Assembly (NCBI RefSeq): GCF_050436995.1
Contig: NC_134756.1
Coordinates: 1,736,001 to 1,800,000, forward strand
Direction of reading: 5' to 3'
Source: Anticarsia gemmatalis
Taxonomy: Eukaryota; Arthropoda; Insecta; Lepidoptera; Erebidae
DNA: 64,000 bases
Shown here: positions 47,936 through 60,510 of the stretch, in pieces
How positions within the stretch are numbered: the first letter of the stretch is position 1
Layout: each line of letters begins with the position of its first letter
Program-made: the position numbers and the translations under genes
The notes under the pieces: model-generated
What the model was told of the DNA's origin: nothing
Databases searched by the model: none
What the model saw: the letters and a program-made list of their open reading frames with translations, nothing else

Positions 47936-49296
47936 CAGTTAATAAAAACTTCTCTAGTCTCTTCTTACCCCTATGTGTAGAAGTCGTGGTATTATGTACA
48001 TATGTATGTAAGAATAAAGATGCGTCTTATAGATAAAATTGTCATATACCTACAATAAGGCAAACTTGATTGTAGGACATGTCTGTCTTAAGTCAGTTTT
48101 GACTCAGGTGGTCGCTCAGATCCTAAGCCACGACTTAAGAAGCTGCTCAGAGGTCGTTCTAATTGTTAAAAATCGTATGAGTAAACGTCTACCTGGTGTC
48201 GTCCCGTACAAAAAGAACGCATGAAATTGCATCAATTTGTTGTAAACTTAAGGAACTAGAGAGAAACAATATTTTTATTGAGATTTAGGATGCCTAAAGA
48301 AAGAGTTTCCTCTAAAAATCAGTAAAACATTTTTATAAGCTGAATAACGATCTAATCACCAAACACGAAAATCACCGAAGCTTCCTCATTGACTTGCAAA
48401 CCGAAAATCGAAATATGCGCAATAAAATAAACAAAATTTACCCAAATACATTGATATTCTCTCCCAAGGTGGGAGTTTTTTCCCCAAAACTTTATGATTT
48501 TTTTCACGAAACGAGCAAAGGTATGTCTCGACGAATAATTCAGGGATTCATTAATTTCTTTTCGCAGAGATCCTTCCATCCAAGTTATTATTTCCCTTTT
48601 GTGTCTTCTCTTGAATAATTTTCTCCTTAATGTAAGTTTAAATTTTCTTTTTGTGTTTAAAATGAAATATGTACTCGGATTGTTTTGTAAATGTTTAGCT
48701 TGAATGAGATTTTATGAAGGATTGCTGATATTGTAATCAGGGATAGATATTATCTTCTTATATACATAATAATCAAAATTTAAGGCCTAACTTAGTATAT
48801 ATCAAATTATTTTATAGATAATATTGACATATCTTATGTTAAAAATCTGTCAAGACTGCTTTTTTTTTAATTTTCTTGTACGGAGAGGTTCCGTTTCCAT
48901 TTGCTTTACCTGCTTTTTCTGCAACCATAATTTATTCGATAGTCATTGCTTTAAAACGGCTTTTCAACTTATTTACAACAAACTTCACTGATATCTAAAG
49001 ATAAATAGACCTGAGATACTGCTAAGATTCCGTTACAATAAATAAAATCTTGCATATCATTGAATTCATTCAAATAATCAAACTAACAACAAAACTACCT
49101 GAGCGAGAAGGAGAATCCTATTTTTTGCCAAACAGATGGTACATGATTTTGAACAGTTTTTGCCAGCCATGACCTTCAAACACACAATAGAACAAAAACC
49201 AAGAAAGATATGTACCTCTAATTAACTAAAATACCACTTGGCTAATTCTTTTTAACTTTAATTTGACAATTATCAATGTGCGTAGTTATCTTGTTC

Positions 49297-49470
49297 AGTA
49301 GTGTGATTCTTTACCACTATCGACTACCGACAATCGGCTAGCTATCGAAAAAAAATGTTTGACAATCGGTTCAGTGCCTCTAGCGGGCGTCGTAGAAACT
49401 ATTTTGGCAATACATTTTAATGACAAATTCTCGATACACGAAAGTACCGGCTGTACAGAGCCGTGCTACT
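49297..49470 (+). mobile_element. MITE family 'ATTCTCTACTACTATCGA', copy 3 (Stardust intron)
   Basis: GTGATTCTTTACCACTATCG, GCCTCTAGCGGGCGTCGTAG, TATTTTGGCAATACATTTTA and a closing CCGTGCTACT. Confidence 0.65.
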
Positions 49471-49840
49471 GAAGAGCAAACTTTTTGAATTTGTGTACAT
49501 AATTGGTGTGAATAAATCGTTTATTGGTTCAGTATCTTTTGCAATTTTAATTATTGTTGCCAACTCTTTTTCCTTCCAAAGTTGGTTTTACCCAATCCAT
49601 CTGATAACTTTTTCAAAATATTTTTCTTTTTAACTGCAGCGCCGAAATTATATTTGGGCTTATTTATTGTCGCTGATTTGCTACGACTTTCTGGCAAATT
49701 CTGTATTGTTAATTATTTTATCAATAATTTATAATATTAGTATAGATTAGAAGAAACATTTAAAACCAGTCCATCTTTAAAATCAAGGAAAATAAATAAG
49801 TTTTTGTATATCACTTCCATTTTTTTATTATCTAACTCAA

Positions 49841-49914
49841 TGCCTAACCCCTCCCCCAATACAGGAGAATACCCAAGACCAGCAATGGGACACTTATAGG
49901 TTAAATTTATTTAT
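49841..49914 (+). mobile_element. tRNA-SINE tail fragment in Stardust intron
   Basis: GCCTAACCCCTCCCCCAATA, GACCAGCAATGGGACA and GGTTAAATTTATTTATT match the tail of 6870-7190. Confidence 0.65.
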
Positions 49915-50426
49915 TAACTAACTCCGGTGATCTCCTATTAGTCAAAGGCTATTTTGCTTCATAATTCCTACCATAATCTCATAAAAGCATACTTACCCAT
50001 AGACAGTGTATAATGCACGGAGTGGATGAATCCCTGCGGCTGATGTGCTCGAGTCAGTGAGTTACATCGACCGAGTGCCACTGACACTGATGCTCTTGTA
50101 CGTGATAGATTGCTTGATTACTTTATAATGTTTACTAGTTTACACAGTATAGTGCGCAATGGTTACGGTATGTAAGGTAATGAAAAAAAAATTATAAATA
50201 CTGTGAACATTATTTTGAAATTGTGTTTATTTAAGAGATTATAAATTACTGTAAATCCCACAAGTAAGGGTGTGCTGTATATTTACGATATAACATTTTG
50301 TTATTACCTAGCGTTCAATATTAATAATAAGTTACATAGAAGACCGGGTTCTCATAAGACTATTCCGATACCTAATAAACAAGCCTTTAATAACTTCATA
50401 ACTAATATTGTTTCGTTACTTTCCAG

Positions 50427-50518
50427 GTCCCCACCGCGAGATGGCGGTGGACGTGCCAGACAGTTTCATCGCGCGCAACAAGACGCCTCCCCGCTACCCT
50501 CCCCCGCGGCCCCCGCAG
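50427..50518 (+). CDS. sdt: Stardust/PALS1 exon with ECR1 Par-6-binding motif (short form)
   Basis: The acceptor is strong: a taactaat branch-like site, then a T-rich tract and ttccag. Two bases complete a glycine codon from exon A, then PHREMAVDVPDSF follows, then a proline-rich run (TPPRYPPPRPPQ). HREMAVD followed by a short acidic/aromatic patch is the hallmark of evolutionarily conserved region 1 of vertebrate PALS1 and insect Stardust, which binds the Par-6 PDZ domain. This is the basis for naming the gene. PPRY fits the PPxY ligand for WW domains, and the rest could bind SH3 domains. The proximal donor CAG|gtacgc ends the exon in phase 0. The reading frame stays open past it, so this donor competes with a distal one at 51074. 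The protein acts as an apical membrane scaffold with Crumbs, Patj and Par-6. Confidence 0.82.
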
Positions 50519-51073
50519 GTACGCCTCCGGACCTCCAGGGACGACGAACCGCTCCTCTCCTCCGGTGGCTCTTCCACCAGTTTCGGCTCCAAGCAGTCCG
50601 TCCTCCACAACACAGCTCCCAGCTCTGACGGCTCCGGCAGCTTTAAAAACAACAGCACCATAGAACTCCTCTCCCTACCCCAAAGTTCAGACGGTTCTGG
50701 AAGCTTCGGGAGCAAGAAAAGCAAAGGGTCTTCAGAAACAGCCAAATGTGGAGACTTGAATTCGGAAAGATCAGATTCAGTTGCCTCAAACACGACTCAC
50801 AATTTGAGCGATCACAAAATCCAACTGCTGATATCGAATGGCGAAGACTCGTTGATCGATTGTCGAGAAGGAGTGACTTATTCTGCTCGGACCGACTCTG
50901 TGTTGATCAGGGAGGCTGTCTACGCGTCTTACAAGCTCCCCCCAGGGTTTGACACGACCCCTGTACTCCTCGGAAGGGAGGTGGCCGTGGATGTCCCGGA
51001 CACGTTCGTTCAGATCGTGAAAACGACCCCCAAATACCCGGGTACTGTGGACAGAAAGAGCGTGGCGTTTCAG
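50519..51073 (+). CDS. sdt: Stardust isoform-specific 185-residue extension with second ECR1-like copy
   Basis: If the proximal donor is skipped, 555 nt (185 codons) remain in frame up to a second donor, CAG|gtaatg, also phase 0. The segment is Ser/Gly-rich and carries two copies of SSDGSGSF near its start. Near its end it carries GREVAVDVPDTF followed by KTTPKYP, which aligns to the ECR1 block of the preceding exon at 14 of 23 residues. Conservation of this protein pattern despite many silent DNA differences argues that the segment is truly translated. Drosophila sdt is known to make isoforms that differ by a large alternatively spliced exon in this part of the protein; this extension is a plausible counterpart. 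The ORF runs on to a stop at 51206-51208, so intron retention would give a truncated protein. Confidence 0.7.
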
Positions 51074-54000
51074 GTAATGGGCACTTTGCTACGCATGGTT
51101 GTCATGGGACAGTTGGAGATAGATACTTGGGATCTTCTGGTGTGTCGTCTTAGTTCCTTGACTGAGTGCATTGACATAGGACTAAAAATAACAAGAGTCA
51201 CATTCTAAATCGAATCTATTTCGTGTTCCTGATGCGAATTCTGATTTGCAAGCTTTTAATTCGATTAATTGCATGTCTTCTTTTCGCCAATATCAAAGGG
51301 AAAAGAACTTTCCTTTAATGTCGTATACTGGTTCTTATCTAAATTAAATTTAATTCGTGACCGTATTAAATATTCATGGCCACAATGTGCTAATTGAAGA
51401 AATAAACATGCTATAATTATGGCGTAAAACTATTTTTAAACATTATAGACAAATTATAGTACTATTTAACAATTTCAAAGGAACTAAGACGACTCGTAGA
51501 CCGAGGGTAATCGTGGTACGTATTCGGTAACATAACACTCCAATACTAACACATTAAGGGACTTAGTAAACTAACAATTAATCATTAACATCGTTATGGG
51601 GTAGACCTTAGTGTTAGTTATAACATCATTCATCATCAATATACATTTCATCATACACAATAATAGTGAAAAATTCAAATCAATTTTCGATTCGGTAGGT
51701 CTGTTCTTAAAACATGTCTTTCGGTGAAAAAACAATATTAATTAATTAATATTAATCTATTTGTGGATAAAGTATTAGATAGCTTATCAGATGGTATCCT
51801 GACAATTGTTTTTATTAATTAACTGTCACTTTTGTAGCAGATATGTCATCTGAGACTAAATAGCTAGCTGTGAAACTGGCACTAAGTATCCAAAAAATTG
51901 TGGGTACAGTCGACAAAGACAAATCTGATTGATTGAATATAAACAGAATGGAAAACAGCAATTTTTTAAGTGCTTATAGCCTAGCCTTTTGAGAAGGCTT
52001 CGAAGTGTATGCTTTCAGGTAGTATAAGCCTTCAAGAAAACATCTAAAATAATAAATCATTTTTGAGCCATTTTCTATAATTTTAATTAAAATCAAATTT
52101 TTAATTTTAATCAAAATCAATCATTTATTGGTGTGATTTTGGGTACAGTAAGGTCTTACAAAATATTTCGTCTCTCCAAGAACCTGCCAATGGGCTTACA
52201 CACTCAGCAATTGTAGCAATTGCAATCGTTAATTATATTTTAAGTAGTGAGCGAACATTCGTGTGTCATACAAAATATTTAAATGTTCAAGTACAAATAT
52301 TTGTTTGAATCACATTAGCGTACAATGAGGTCACATTCCGACCGTGTTTTAAATATTTTATGTTGTTCATTCAATGTTATAAACTTCATTCACTATTTGT
52401 ATAAACAACTGTCCACAATTATTAAAGATATGTTCATTCACACGTAAAGCCATAAAGAGTTAATAATTTAAAACTCGGTTACCATTACATAGTAAAAATA
52501 TTTTATTTGGAGCCACTGTTTTTTGTTTCTAAAGGCCTCAAAATAAGATTATAATGGAACAATATTTTATTTTAATAAAAATGCCTAGCAAAACAAATCC
52601 ATATTCTGCTTTCAAAAAATTAAAGTCTTTCTTATCCCAATCTTATTTACGTTGATCAATTCTTTATAGAATTTAGACATAATAAATTAGTTTTCCATAC
52701 TATAAAGTACGGTAAGGCTATAAAAAGCCATGGCCCTAAACGAGGCTCGTTTTAAAAATAGTATTTTTATCTTCTTTGTCGTCTAGATAACGTTTATTAG
52801 TCGTTCACTGTATGTAATTATATCTGCTGTCATGTCTCACCTTCACCTCCTTTCGATACACTGATCACGATTATGATTATGATTCACTTACTTTTTGTAA
52901 TCATGTTAAAAAAACCCAAGTTTAGATATTACTTACGACCGAGTGAGGTGATCTTACTTAACTATGTTATTGTTTAACGAACGTATCTTAAGTACTAGTT
53001 ATATAAATTCCAAATTAAAGTTAGCTTTAAAATAGATTGTCATTTTCAATAGTTAGTAATCGGTATTGCGCCTTAACAAAATACAGAGTATAAAGTAAAA
53101 TTAAACGATTTACAATTTATCATTCAATTCATCATTGTCATCGATTACAGATCATAGCTACTATAATAATGTTACAGCAATTAAGGGTGATATTATTTTC
53201 AAGAAATGGAATCTGTTGAGCTAAAAAAATCGTATTAAACAAAGTCTAATTTCAAAATAATTAATTTTAGATGCATTACATACTAGTGGCGCCAACTAGT
53301 GTCAGTTTGATAAAACAAAAAAAACGGCTAATGTTTATTAGAGCGCACTTTAAAATCACGAATTGATTTAACATTTTTATAGTACACACTTCAACATAAA
53401 TATGTATTTGATATTCATCCTATATAAAGAAAGGACCTTTTTCCAAGTTCTGTCTTGGTCAAGGTTGTTTTGGTCAAGGTATTTGACATTGGAAGAATGT
53501 CAAATACCTTCACATCATCACAGGTTCCATCAAATCACGCTTTTTGCACTAAACGCTCTTTCTGTGGCGAATTTGAAATTTTGGAAAAGCTTCTGGATTT
53601 TGAAAAAGTTCAAAAACTGAACCGCATTTTGGCTGTTTCTTGCTACGGGATTGCTGTTTTTATGTTTTTATTCGAGCTGTATTTAAAAATGTTTTTTACA
53701 ATTTCCAAACGATAGTATTTTCTGTCCTATTCAAGATAGAAATGGATAGTTGTAACTAAATTCTTGGGAATCTACATCTTTGCTTGTTGATGTTTGAAAC
53801 TGAACTAACTCCATCCAAAATTATTTGTAGTTTATTCTTACGTATTGACGTCGAATTCTTCTTTCTACTCAATATTCTTCTCTATAGTCTTGAAAGATCC
53901 GTTCTTTTTCCGTATTATTGCTTTCTGAAAATATTTTTTATGGAGTCCAAACTGTTGTCAATAATATTACTCAAACGACTTGCAGTTATTGCTAAACCTA

Positions 54001-55904
54001 AATATTTAGCCTATTTTTTTCGCTAACTTCATTGTCTATTCCACTAAATATTGCCAAGTCTACACGTCACTACTTCCTCCTTATATTGAATTAAGTTTTC
54101 AAGTAACTGTTAGCAATAAGGAAACTTTATCACGTCAACAAAAATATTACGCGCCCTTCCAAAATAATTTCCCATATGAATAGTTGGCAAGTTACCCCAA
54201 TATCTCATACCCGTACCCAAATCGTGGGTATAATCAAGTGTGGATGGGTATCAACCCTCCAGAGGGACCCTTAATGCCTTGAATTATGCGACATTATCCT
54301 CCTTATTACCCTGTTGCACAATTTCATATTTATCCAACGTAAATAGCCAAATAATATGAAATATTGAACATTTTGTGCCAATATTCTCTAACGTACGATA
54401 TTTACACACATTATAAATGAAATATTAAGGTTCGTAATTTGAATTTCAGCGCTTTTAGTACCTTTTATGGAGTGTAAATGGGTTGAAATAATGAATTTGA
54501 AATACGTGTTTCGTTTCAAATACTTTATATTCTTTCGATTGTATTATTTTTGTATAAATTCTGTGTCTTATACGTGTCAATAACTTTTCCTTTTCAGGTT
54601 TCTAATCAATATTTTTATGTAGTTTTTTTATACGATTTATGCATGTTGGGGATATTTATTTTACAAAATGGATACTGTTATACAATACTGTAATTTTTGC
54701 GGAATTAATTGCTCAGTTGTATACTTGTTTTGAACTAAGTTAAGGGGATTTAAAATTGTAATTCGCGAACGAAAAGTTGTGCTATTAAAATTTGTTTGGA
54801 AAGAGACAAAAGTTTTTGAATGTGGTACCTAAGTGGGTTTGAAAACATTAAGTCGTAACATAATACTGTCATTTTAACTGCAGTTATTCTTATTTAGAAC
54901 TTGAGCAATAAATTCTAATAAACTGGACAACACAGTGGCATTTTAGCAAATTGAGTTTTTGTTGTTTAAGTTGTAGAAATGTTTTTTATTACTGTGTTTT
55001 ATAATGATGAATTGTAAATATAACTTTTAGATTTAAAGTAATGACTAGCGTTATCTCACGGTTTTGCTTATCTGCAATTACGTAAAATAAAAAAATCCGA
55101 ATCAATTATTCTCTTGTTGTTCTGAAACAGTTTTAAAATGATGTTCCTAAGATTTATGTGCTTCAAAAATCTCATTTTTAGTTAATTTTTTGTTATAGTT
55201 CGAATATTACAAATGCCATGCGTGTTTTCCTATTTAAATAAATATGTATGAAGATTATAAAATAGTGTATCGAGCCAAAATGCATGCTCATAATGAATAT
55301 GCCTTTATATGGAATAAGGGTTGCATTTTGGTTATATATTTTATGAAAATAATGTATTTGGGCTGTAGCATGGGTGAAAATATTATGCGATATGAAATTG
55401 TACCTTTAAATATTTACTGTTGTGGATATGATTTTCTATTAATTTCGAATAGTTAGTAATACAAAATCATTTCTTGAGATACGTATTTGTAAAATCTTTG
55501 TTATTTTGTTGAAATTACAAAGATTTGTCCTAGGTTCGACTCCTAGATTTTTGAGAAAATTATATTACAACCTATTCCCATAAACAATCTCGATAGCACT
55601 GATCTTGCAGACTTTTAAGGGTACAATATTTTAATAATCTAGACCTAAAGAATAAGTTAAATGGCTGAATATTATTTAATAAGTTGGATTCTTGTGGAAT
55701 TTATTTCAATTATTTATTGTTTGTTAAGATCATTGACTTTGTAATTTCTAACTTAAACATAATTACACTGCACCCGAACCTTCGAAATACACAGGTTTAA
55801 AATATTGTGCCCTAAAATCTTAAAAATACCACCATCTCTTGACTGCCTTCCCATTTGAATGAACCTCTCATCATCCAACGTATTAACCCTCAATCACTCC
55901 ACAG
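51074..55904 (+). other. sdt: Stardust intron between the ECR1 exon and the ECR2-start exon
   Basis: About 4.8 kb of GT-AG intron (5.4 kb if the proximal donor is used). It is AT-rich with few recognisable repeats: a minus-oriented LINE/SINE-type tail near 52100-52200 and a 15-bp perfect hairpin at 53476-53510. ORFs at 53402-54026 and 55244-55456 are low-complexity and give no family signal. Confidence 0.65.
53476..53510. repeat. 15-bp perfect hairpin in Stardust intron
   Basis: AAGGTATTTGACATT and AATGTCAAATACCTT pair around GGAAG. The flanks do not extend the stem, so a microRNA precursor is unlikely. Confidence 0.8.
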
Positions 55905-56033
55905 CAGGTGAACGGCACGGCGAAGACCGTGGCGCCAGCAGTACCCCCACGGGACTCCGGCGGAGTAGCCCCTCCGAGACCACCAGCTCATGATGTCACG
56001 AAAGATCAGATGGACTCCATCAAGAAATATCAA
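55905..56033 (+). CDS. sdt: Stardust/PALS1 exon leading into ECR2
   Basis: A 129-nt phase-0 exon between ccacag and a consensus donor CAA|gtaagt. It reads QVNGTAKTVAP, a proline-rich linker (VPPRDSGGVAPPRPP) and then KDQMDSIKKYQ. The final residues match the spacing and character of the start of ECR2, the second conserved Par-6-binding region of PALS1, which continues as a basic/acidic helix; that helix would be in the next exon outside the window. The acceptor is a NAGNAG (cagcag), so the first glutamine may be included or skipped. Both upstream donors and this acceptor are phase 0, so short and long forms are both in frame. Confidence 0.78.
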
Positions 56034-57787
56034 GTAAGTGCCTTTGATAAACAGCTGATGATTTTTCTGGAACAAATTATTGAAGTGATGATTCGGATTT
56101 TGTGAACACGGATTCGGTGATACGGATAATTTTCGTTATAAGTTTATAAGAGTATAAGTGGTTTGTTCAAAAGATGCTTATCGAAGAAATTTTATTTTAT
56201 TTTCTTCTGAATGCGGGATGCGTCTTTATGTTTGAAAGTACTTTTATTTAAATCTGTCGTATTTCGAGGCCGATATCTAGGTATAAAACTGCGTGAATCT
56301 TTGAAATAGTTAAGTATTTAAAAGCAACTCAAAGGTATAGGTACTTAAGTACCGGTAAAATTAATATTTACCTATAATTGAACAGTTTTTCTAGATGCGT
56401 TTTAAAAAATCAAATTTTGAATTCTACCCACCTTTCTTACCCTTTAATAATAATTGAAAATTTTGCGGTGTTATTCGACTCAAAATTATGATGAAAATAA
56501 TGAAGTCCTTTACGCAAAAAACAATGTGTTTTCTCCCTTGTTTTGAAGCAGGATCTTCTGAGAGGGCTTCTCAAATATCATTCACTGGGATCATCTTTAT
56601 GACCTATTTTGAATGTGAAAAGTCAATAACATCAACTATTTTATATTCACTTATTCTATATCGGTTTATCCTTGACAATTTAGCATAAATGACTTGCATA
56701 TTTTTCTTTAATCCAAGCAAAATTAAATAGATAAAGTAACTATGCAACCTTTAAAACACTGTTATCTTACTTGAGAGACTAATGGCCAGTCTCACCTTTG
56801 AATAAGTACCGGTTAGCTTATCAGGCCCAATTATGACAGGTATTTTCATACATGTACTGTCATTTTATCCATGATATACGCTATCCGGCACTTCTATAAC
56901 CGTGCAACTGGCCCTAATTTTATTATTTTTGAAATAAACTCGAACAACGAAACTCTATAATCATGCTCTCTACAAAACTAATTTTGACATACTCAAAAAC
57001 CTCTTTATATATTTTTCATTTTAACCCAGTGGATTATGACAAAGCCTAGACAAAACATAAAATATTATAATAAAACGGAACAGCACGGAAAAAATACTAG
57101 ATAGCTATCATAACATTTGAATGCGCGTGCATTGTATAAAATATATGAAACCGTTGCGTATTGTATTGTATGACTTCCTGAATACAACAGATTTTGGTTG
57201 GATTAGCGATATCTGTGACGATGTAAGGTCATTGCCTCTGCTTGCATATAATGTATAGTTAAAAAATATATAAAATATCTAAAATGCTGTAGTTTTTAAG
57301 AATGTCTTATAAATTTTCTAGCAATTCCAAAACAAACTAGCTATTAGTCTAACTATTCTTCAAAGCCTATGCATACAAAGGTGCGTTAACTATAAGTCGA
57401 TCGTCTTACAATTTAAACAAGCTTCCTGCCCGCGTAGAATTTCACTACCTTCGGGATGGAATTTCCTAAAAACCTGTCTTAGTGTTCCAAGGCATCTTCA
57501 CACTAAATATCAACTTTCTCTGTAGTTTCGTATGTGTGTTGTCCATCAGTCACTCACACGGTAACGAAAGAGTTCTAGATATTGATGATGATGATTGTTT
57601 ATTTGTTACTAAGTTATACTGTGTAACATCTCTTTATTAAAGAAACCCAAGTCGTAGCGACGTCAGGTGAAAATATATGGCGATTTTCGTTTTATTTTTC
57701 CAGTCAGTATTAGGACCACTGAAGCTCTCTCTTTAAGCAATTTAAGGGTAAATGGTAAATAAAAAGGTGTCAGTGATCCCTAAGTGT

Positions 57788-57866
57788 GAGGACTAACCCC
57801 TCCCTCATAACGGGAGGAGACCCTTGTCCAGTAGTGGGAAAATAATGGATTAAATTAATTTATGTA
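57788..57866 (+). mobile_element. tRNA-SINE tail fragment in Stardust intron
   Basis: ACTAACCCCTCCCTCATAAC, GGGAGGAGACCCTTGTCCAG and GTGGGAAAATAATGG match the tail of 6870-7190. Confidence 0.72.
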
Positions 57867-58950
57867 TTTTATTTATAAGTGTTCCCATGATTACGATTTT
57901 CATAATGCTTTTAAGTGCTTAAGATATCAATCTATATGTTATAATTCTAAGTATTATATTAATGTGTAAAATACATACGAAGTCAGAACAGGAAATCGTC
58001 ACGATTCTAAATATTCTCGGAATTCCGACAAACCACAATATGTTGATATATCTTTATGTTTCAAGGTCTCTCGTATGTTACACATGTATGCCTCTAAATA
58101 TTATGTGGAGCTAAATTTATTTATTTCATTTATTATTTTGTTGAGTATCTTCTAAATATAGAAGTGAAATATATCTGGTTGTACAATTCTAGCTAATAAC
58201 AAAAGTTGCTCGTAAGATATTATAATACGGTACGGACTTCCAGTCAAATCAGCTATTCTTTATGAAATGTCAAAAACACACGTTAGTGTAGAAGAACGAC
58301 ATAGTGACGTCACAGTTTCGTTAATTCGTTGGTATCAAATGAGTACCTAATAAAATGTTTCAATCTGTAATAATGTCAATTTTAATAACATTATTTACGA
58401 ATAAAAATGAACTACATAGCCTGAACATTTTACGGTTAATTAATAATTTTTAGTTAACCCACTCAACTACCCAATTAATAATACTTAACATATTTGTTTC
58501 TATAGGTTTATGCAGATGTTCGAAATGTTTTAGCAATGACACAAGAATAAAAGCGAGAGGCCTTTTTAGTATGTTAATATGGATAATGAAAATCTTTAAC
58601 GGACTATATTTTGATATAGTTAAGTCGTGTTTGGAAGATCAACTTCATTAGACTAACATCATTTTGAGATACAAGCTTCCTTACGCCTTAAATAATAAAT
58701 CAGTAAGTTCTTTACAAGTACAAAACAAGTAAAAGTATTTGAGATTTATATTCTATTCAATGTCGACTTTCATACGATTCAATAGTGTGATTCTTTTGTA
58801 CAGTATCTGCGAGCGTTCGTAGAGTTTAATCAACGAATTCTTTTACTTGAAATTCTTCCAGTATTCCAATATTAGTTTAATTGATTTTTTACTATTTAGA
58901 ATTACTACCAGTCTTGCGTGTTTTAAATTAAAGCCTGTATATTATTACAT

Positions 58951-59060
58951 AGTAATGAGGCTCTACCATCTTTCCGAGCTAGTGGTAGATTCAGTAATTG
59001 TAACGACTATCACAAGTGTCAATATTTGACCTAAATGAATAAATGATTTGATTTTGATTC
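58951..59060 (+). mobile_element. Dispersed retroelement tail, same family, 5'-truncated
   Basis: TTTCCGAGCTAGTGGTAGAT, GTGTCAATATTTGACCTAAA and TGAATAAATGATTTGATTTT match 35978-36118. Confidence 0.62.
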
Positions 59061-59247
59061 TGAATACTTCAAAGTTAACTCCCTCAATACTTTTACCTGT
59101 CTTATTCGCAATCATTTGAAAAGATGATAAACAGATCATGGGGTTGTCAGCAATAACAGTGCTTTAAGTAAACAAGTAATAATTCACTTAGCATACATAT
59201 ATCGCAAAAACTAAAGTAGGTATATTATAATATTACACTACCAATAT

Positions 59248-59309
59248 CTCTGGTCTCTGTCTACCTCAATGAGAAGTAGGCGTGATTTTTTATGTATGTA
59301 TGTATGTAG
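59248..59309 (+). mobile_element. LINE 3' end with (ATGT)n tail
   Basis: TCTCTGGTCTCTGTCTACC, GAGAAGTAGGCGTGA and a TATG microsatellite tail look like the last codons and tail of a LINE reverse transcriptase ORF. Related pieces lie at 39700 and 42062. Confidence 0.4.
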
Positions 59310-60349
59310 CTTCTTGTTGCATAATTTCAACATTCACCATAAATGAATAGGCACCTATTTTGGACAAAGTCATAAAACAACTATTTTTGCCATTTTTTCT
59401 AAAAATAGCATCTTTATTTTGACCCAAAACATTCCATTATCAGTACTCTTGATCTCTTAATGTTATATTTTTGTAAATTTCAACCCATTTATGGGACAGT
59501 TTTCTTACTATAATGGCCATGTTTGCTACAGTTACAACTTTGTCGGTGTCACATAAAATTCTTCTGAGGTGCCGACCTATGGAGGTAACTTAATTTTGGT
59601 TTGACGGTTTAAGACTTTACAACACGAGTTTATAGTACCTACCTACTAAAAAAGTAAATATTTTTTTTCATTTTTGAGTTCAGTCAGTGCAATTTTTGAG
59701 GTCCAAAGTTCGAATGCTGATTTTTCATATTTGTTGCCTTGTGGTCGTTTGTTAAAAAGTACGTCTACAATCTTCTACTAGTTAAAGTCAGAAAGAGTAT
59801 GGAATCAGAGACAGATTTCTTTTTTATATTGTGTTAAGGATCTTTGTTAATTAGGCTTAATATCAGTATTATCTTCACTCTAACCTGAGTTAGGTAGGTA
59901 CAGCATGATTTAAAGACTTATTTTTTACAACCGACCACCTATCAGTCGGCAATAGGGTAAATAATAAATGAAAATTCGATTCGTATTTTGTAAGTTCCGA
60001 TAATTTTGAAAACTTTTTATTTTTGTATCTACATACTAAATCAAAACAACATCAAAAACATTTGTCGATATTTTCCCCTTAACTGTAAAACAGAGTTAAT
60101 TAACCATTTCACACAAAGAACAGAAGAGCATTACACGAGCTGTTTATTAAACATTATATTAAAATGTATGATTAATTCATATTTTACACGTGTAAAGATC
60201 AATACGTTTGTTTTACAAGTATGTTGTAAACTATAAGGGAATATTTCTGTTGTAACAATAGTAATTACGTGGAGTTAAAGAATCGTAATTCAATCATTAA
60301 GATACATTAAACTTTCATTTTATTTCAGTGACGACTTGCAAAAAGGTAT

Positions 60350-60510
60350 TGGGGTAAAAAGAACCCTATATGTTCATTAAGGTTATATCTATCTGTGTAT
60401 CAAATTTTATGAAAATCCGTCGTGTAGTTTTTTGTGAATAATTAGCAAACACATATACACCTCCCCACAAACATTAAATTAGCATTTGTAATATTAGTAC
60501 TATTGAAGAT
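60350..60510 (+). mobile_element. RTE-like LINE 3' fragment in Stardust intron
   Basis: TATCTGTGTATCAAATTTTA, TGAAAATCCGTCGTGTAG and TTTGTAATATTAGTACTA are tail motifs of this class. Confidence 0.5.

Larger units (their letters stand above)
47852..50426 (+). other. sdt: Stardust intron between exon A and the ECR1 exon
   Basis: A 2575-bp GT-AG intron. It holds a 42-nt near-perfect hairpin just after the donor (47894-47935), a MITE-family copy at 49297-49470 and a SINE tail at 49841-49914. Short ORFs around 48039-48618 show no family features and are taken as chance. Confidence 0.7.

Noticed and set aside
50494..50793. Minus-strand 99-codon ORF over the stardust exon
   Set aside because: It is the antisense shadow of the coding exon; it gives no family motif and no splice context.
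53476..53510. microRNA precursor
   Set aside because: The stem is only 15 bp with a 5-nt loop and does not extend into the flanks.
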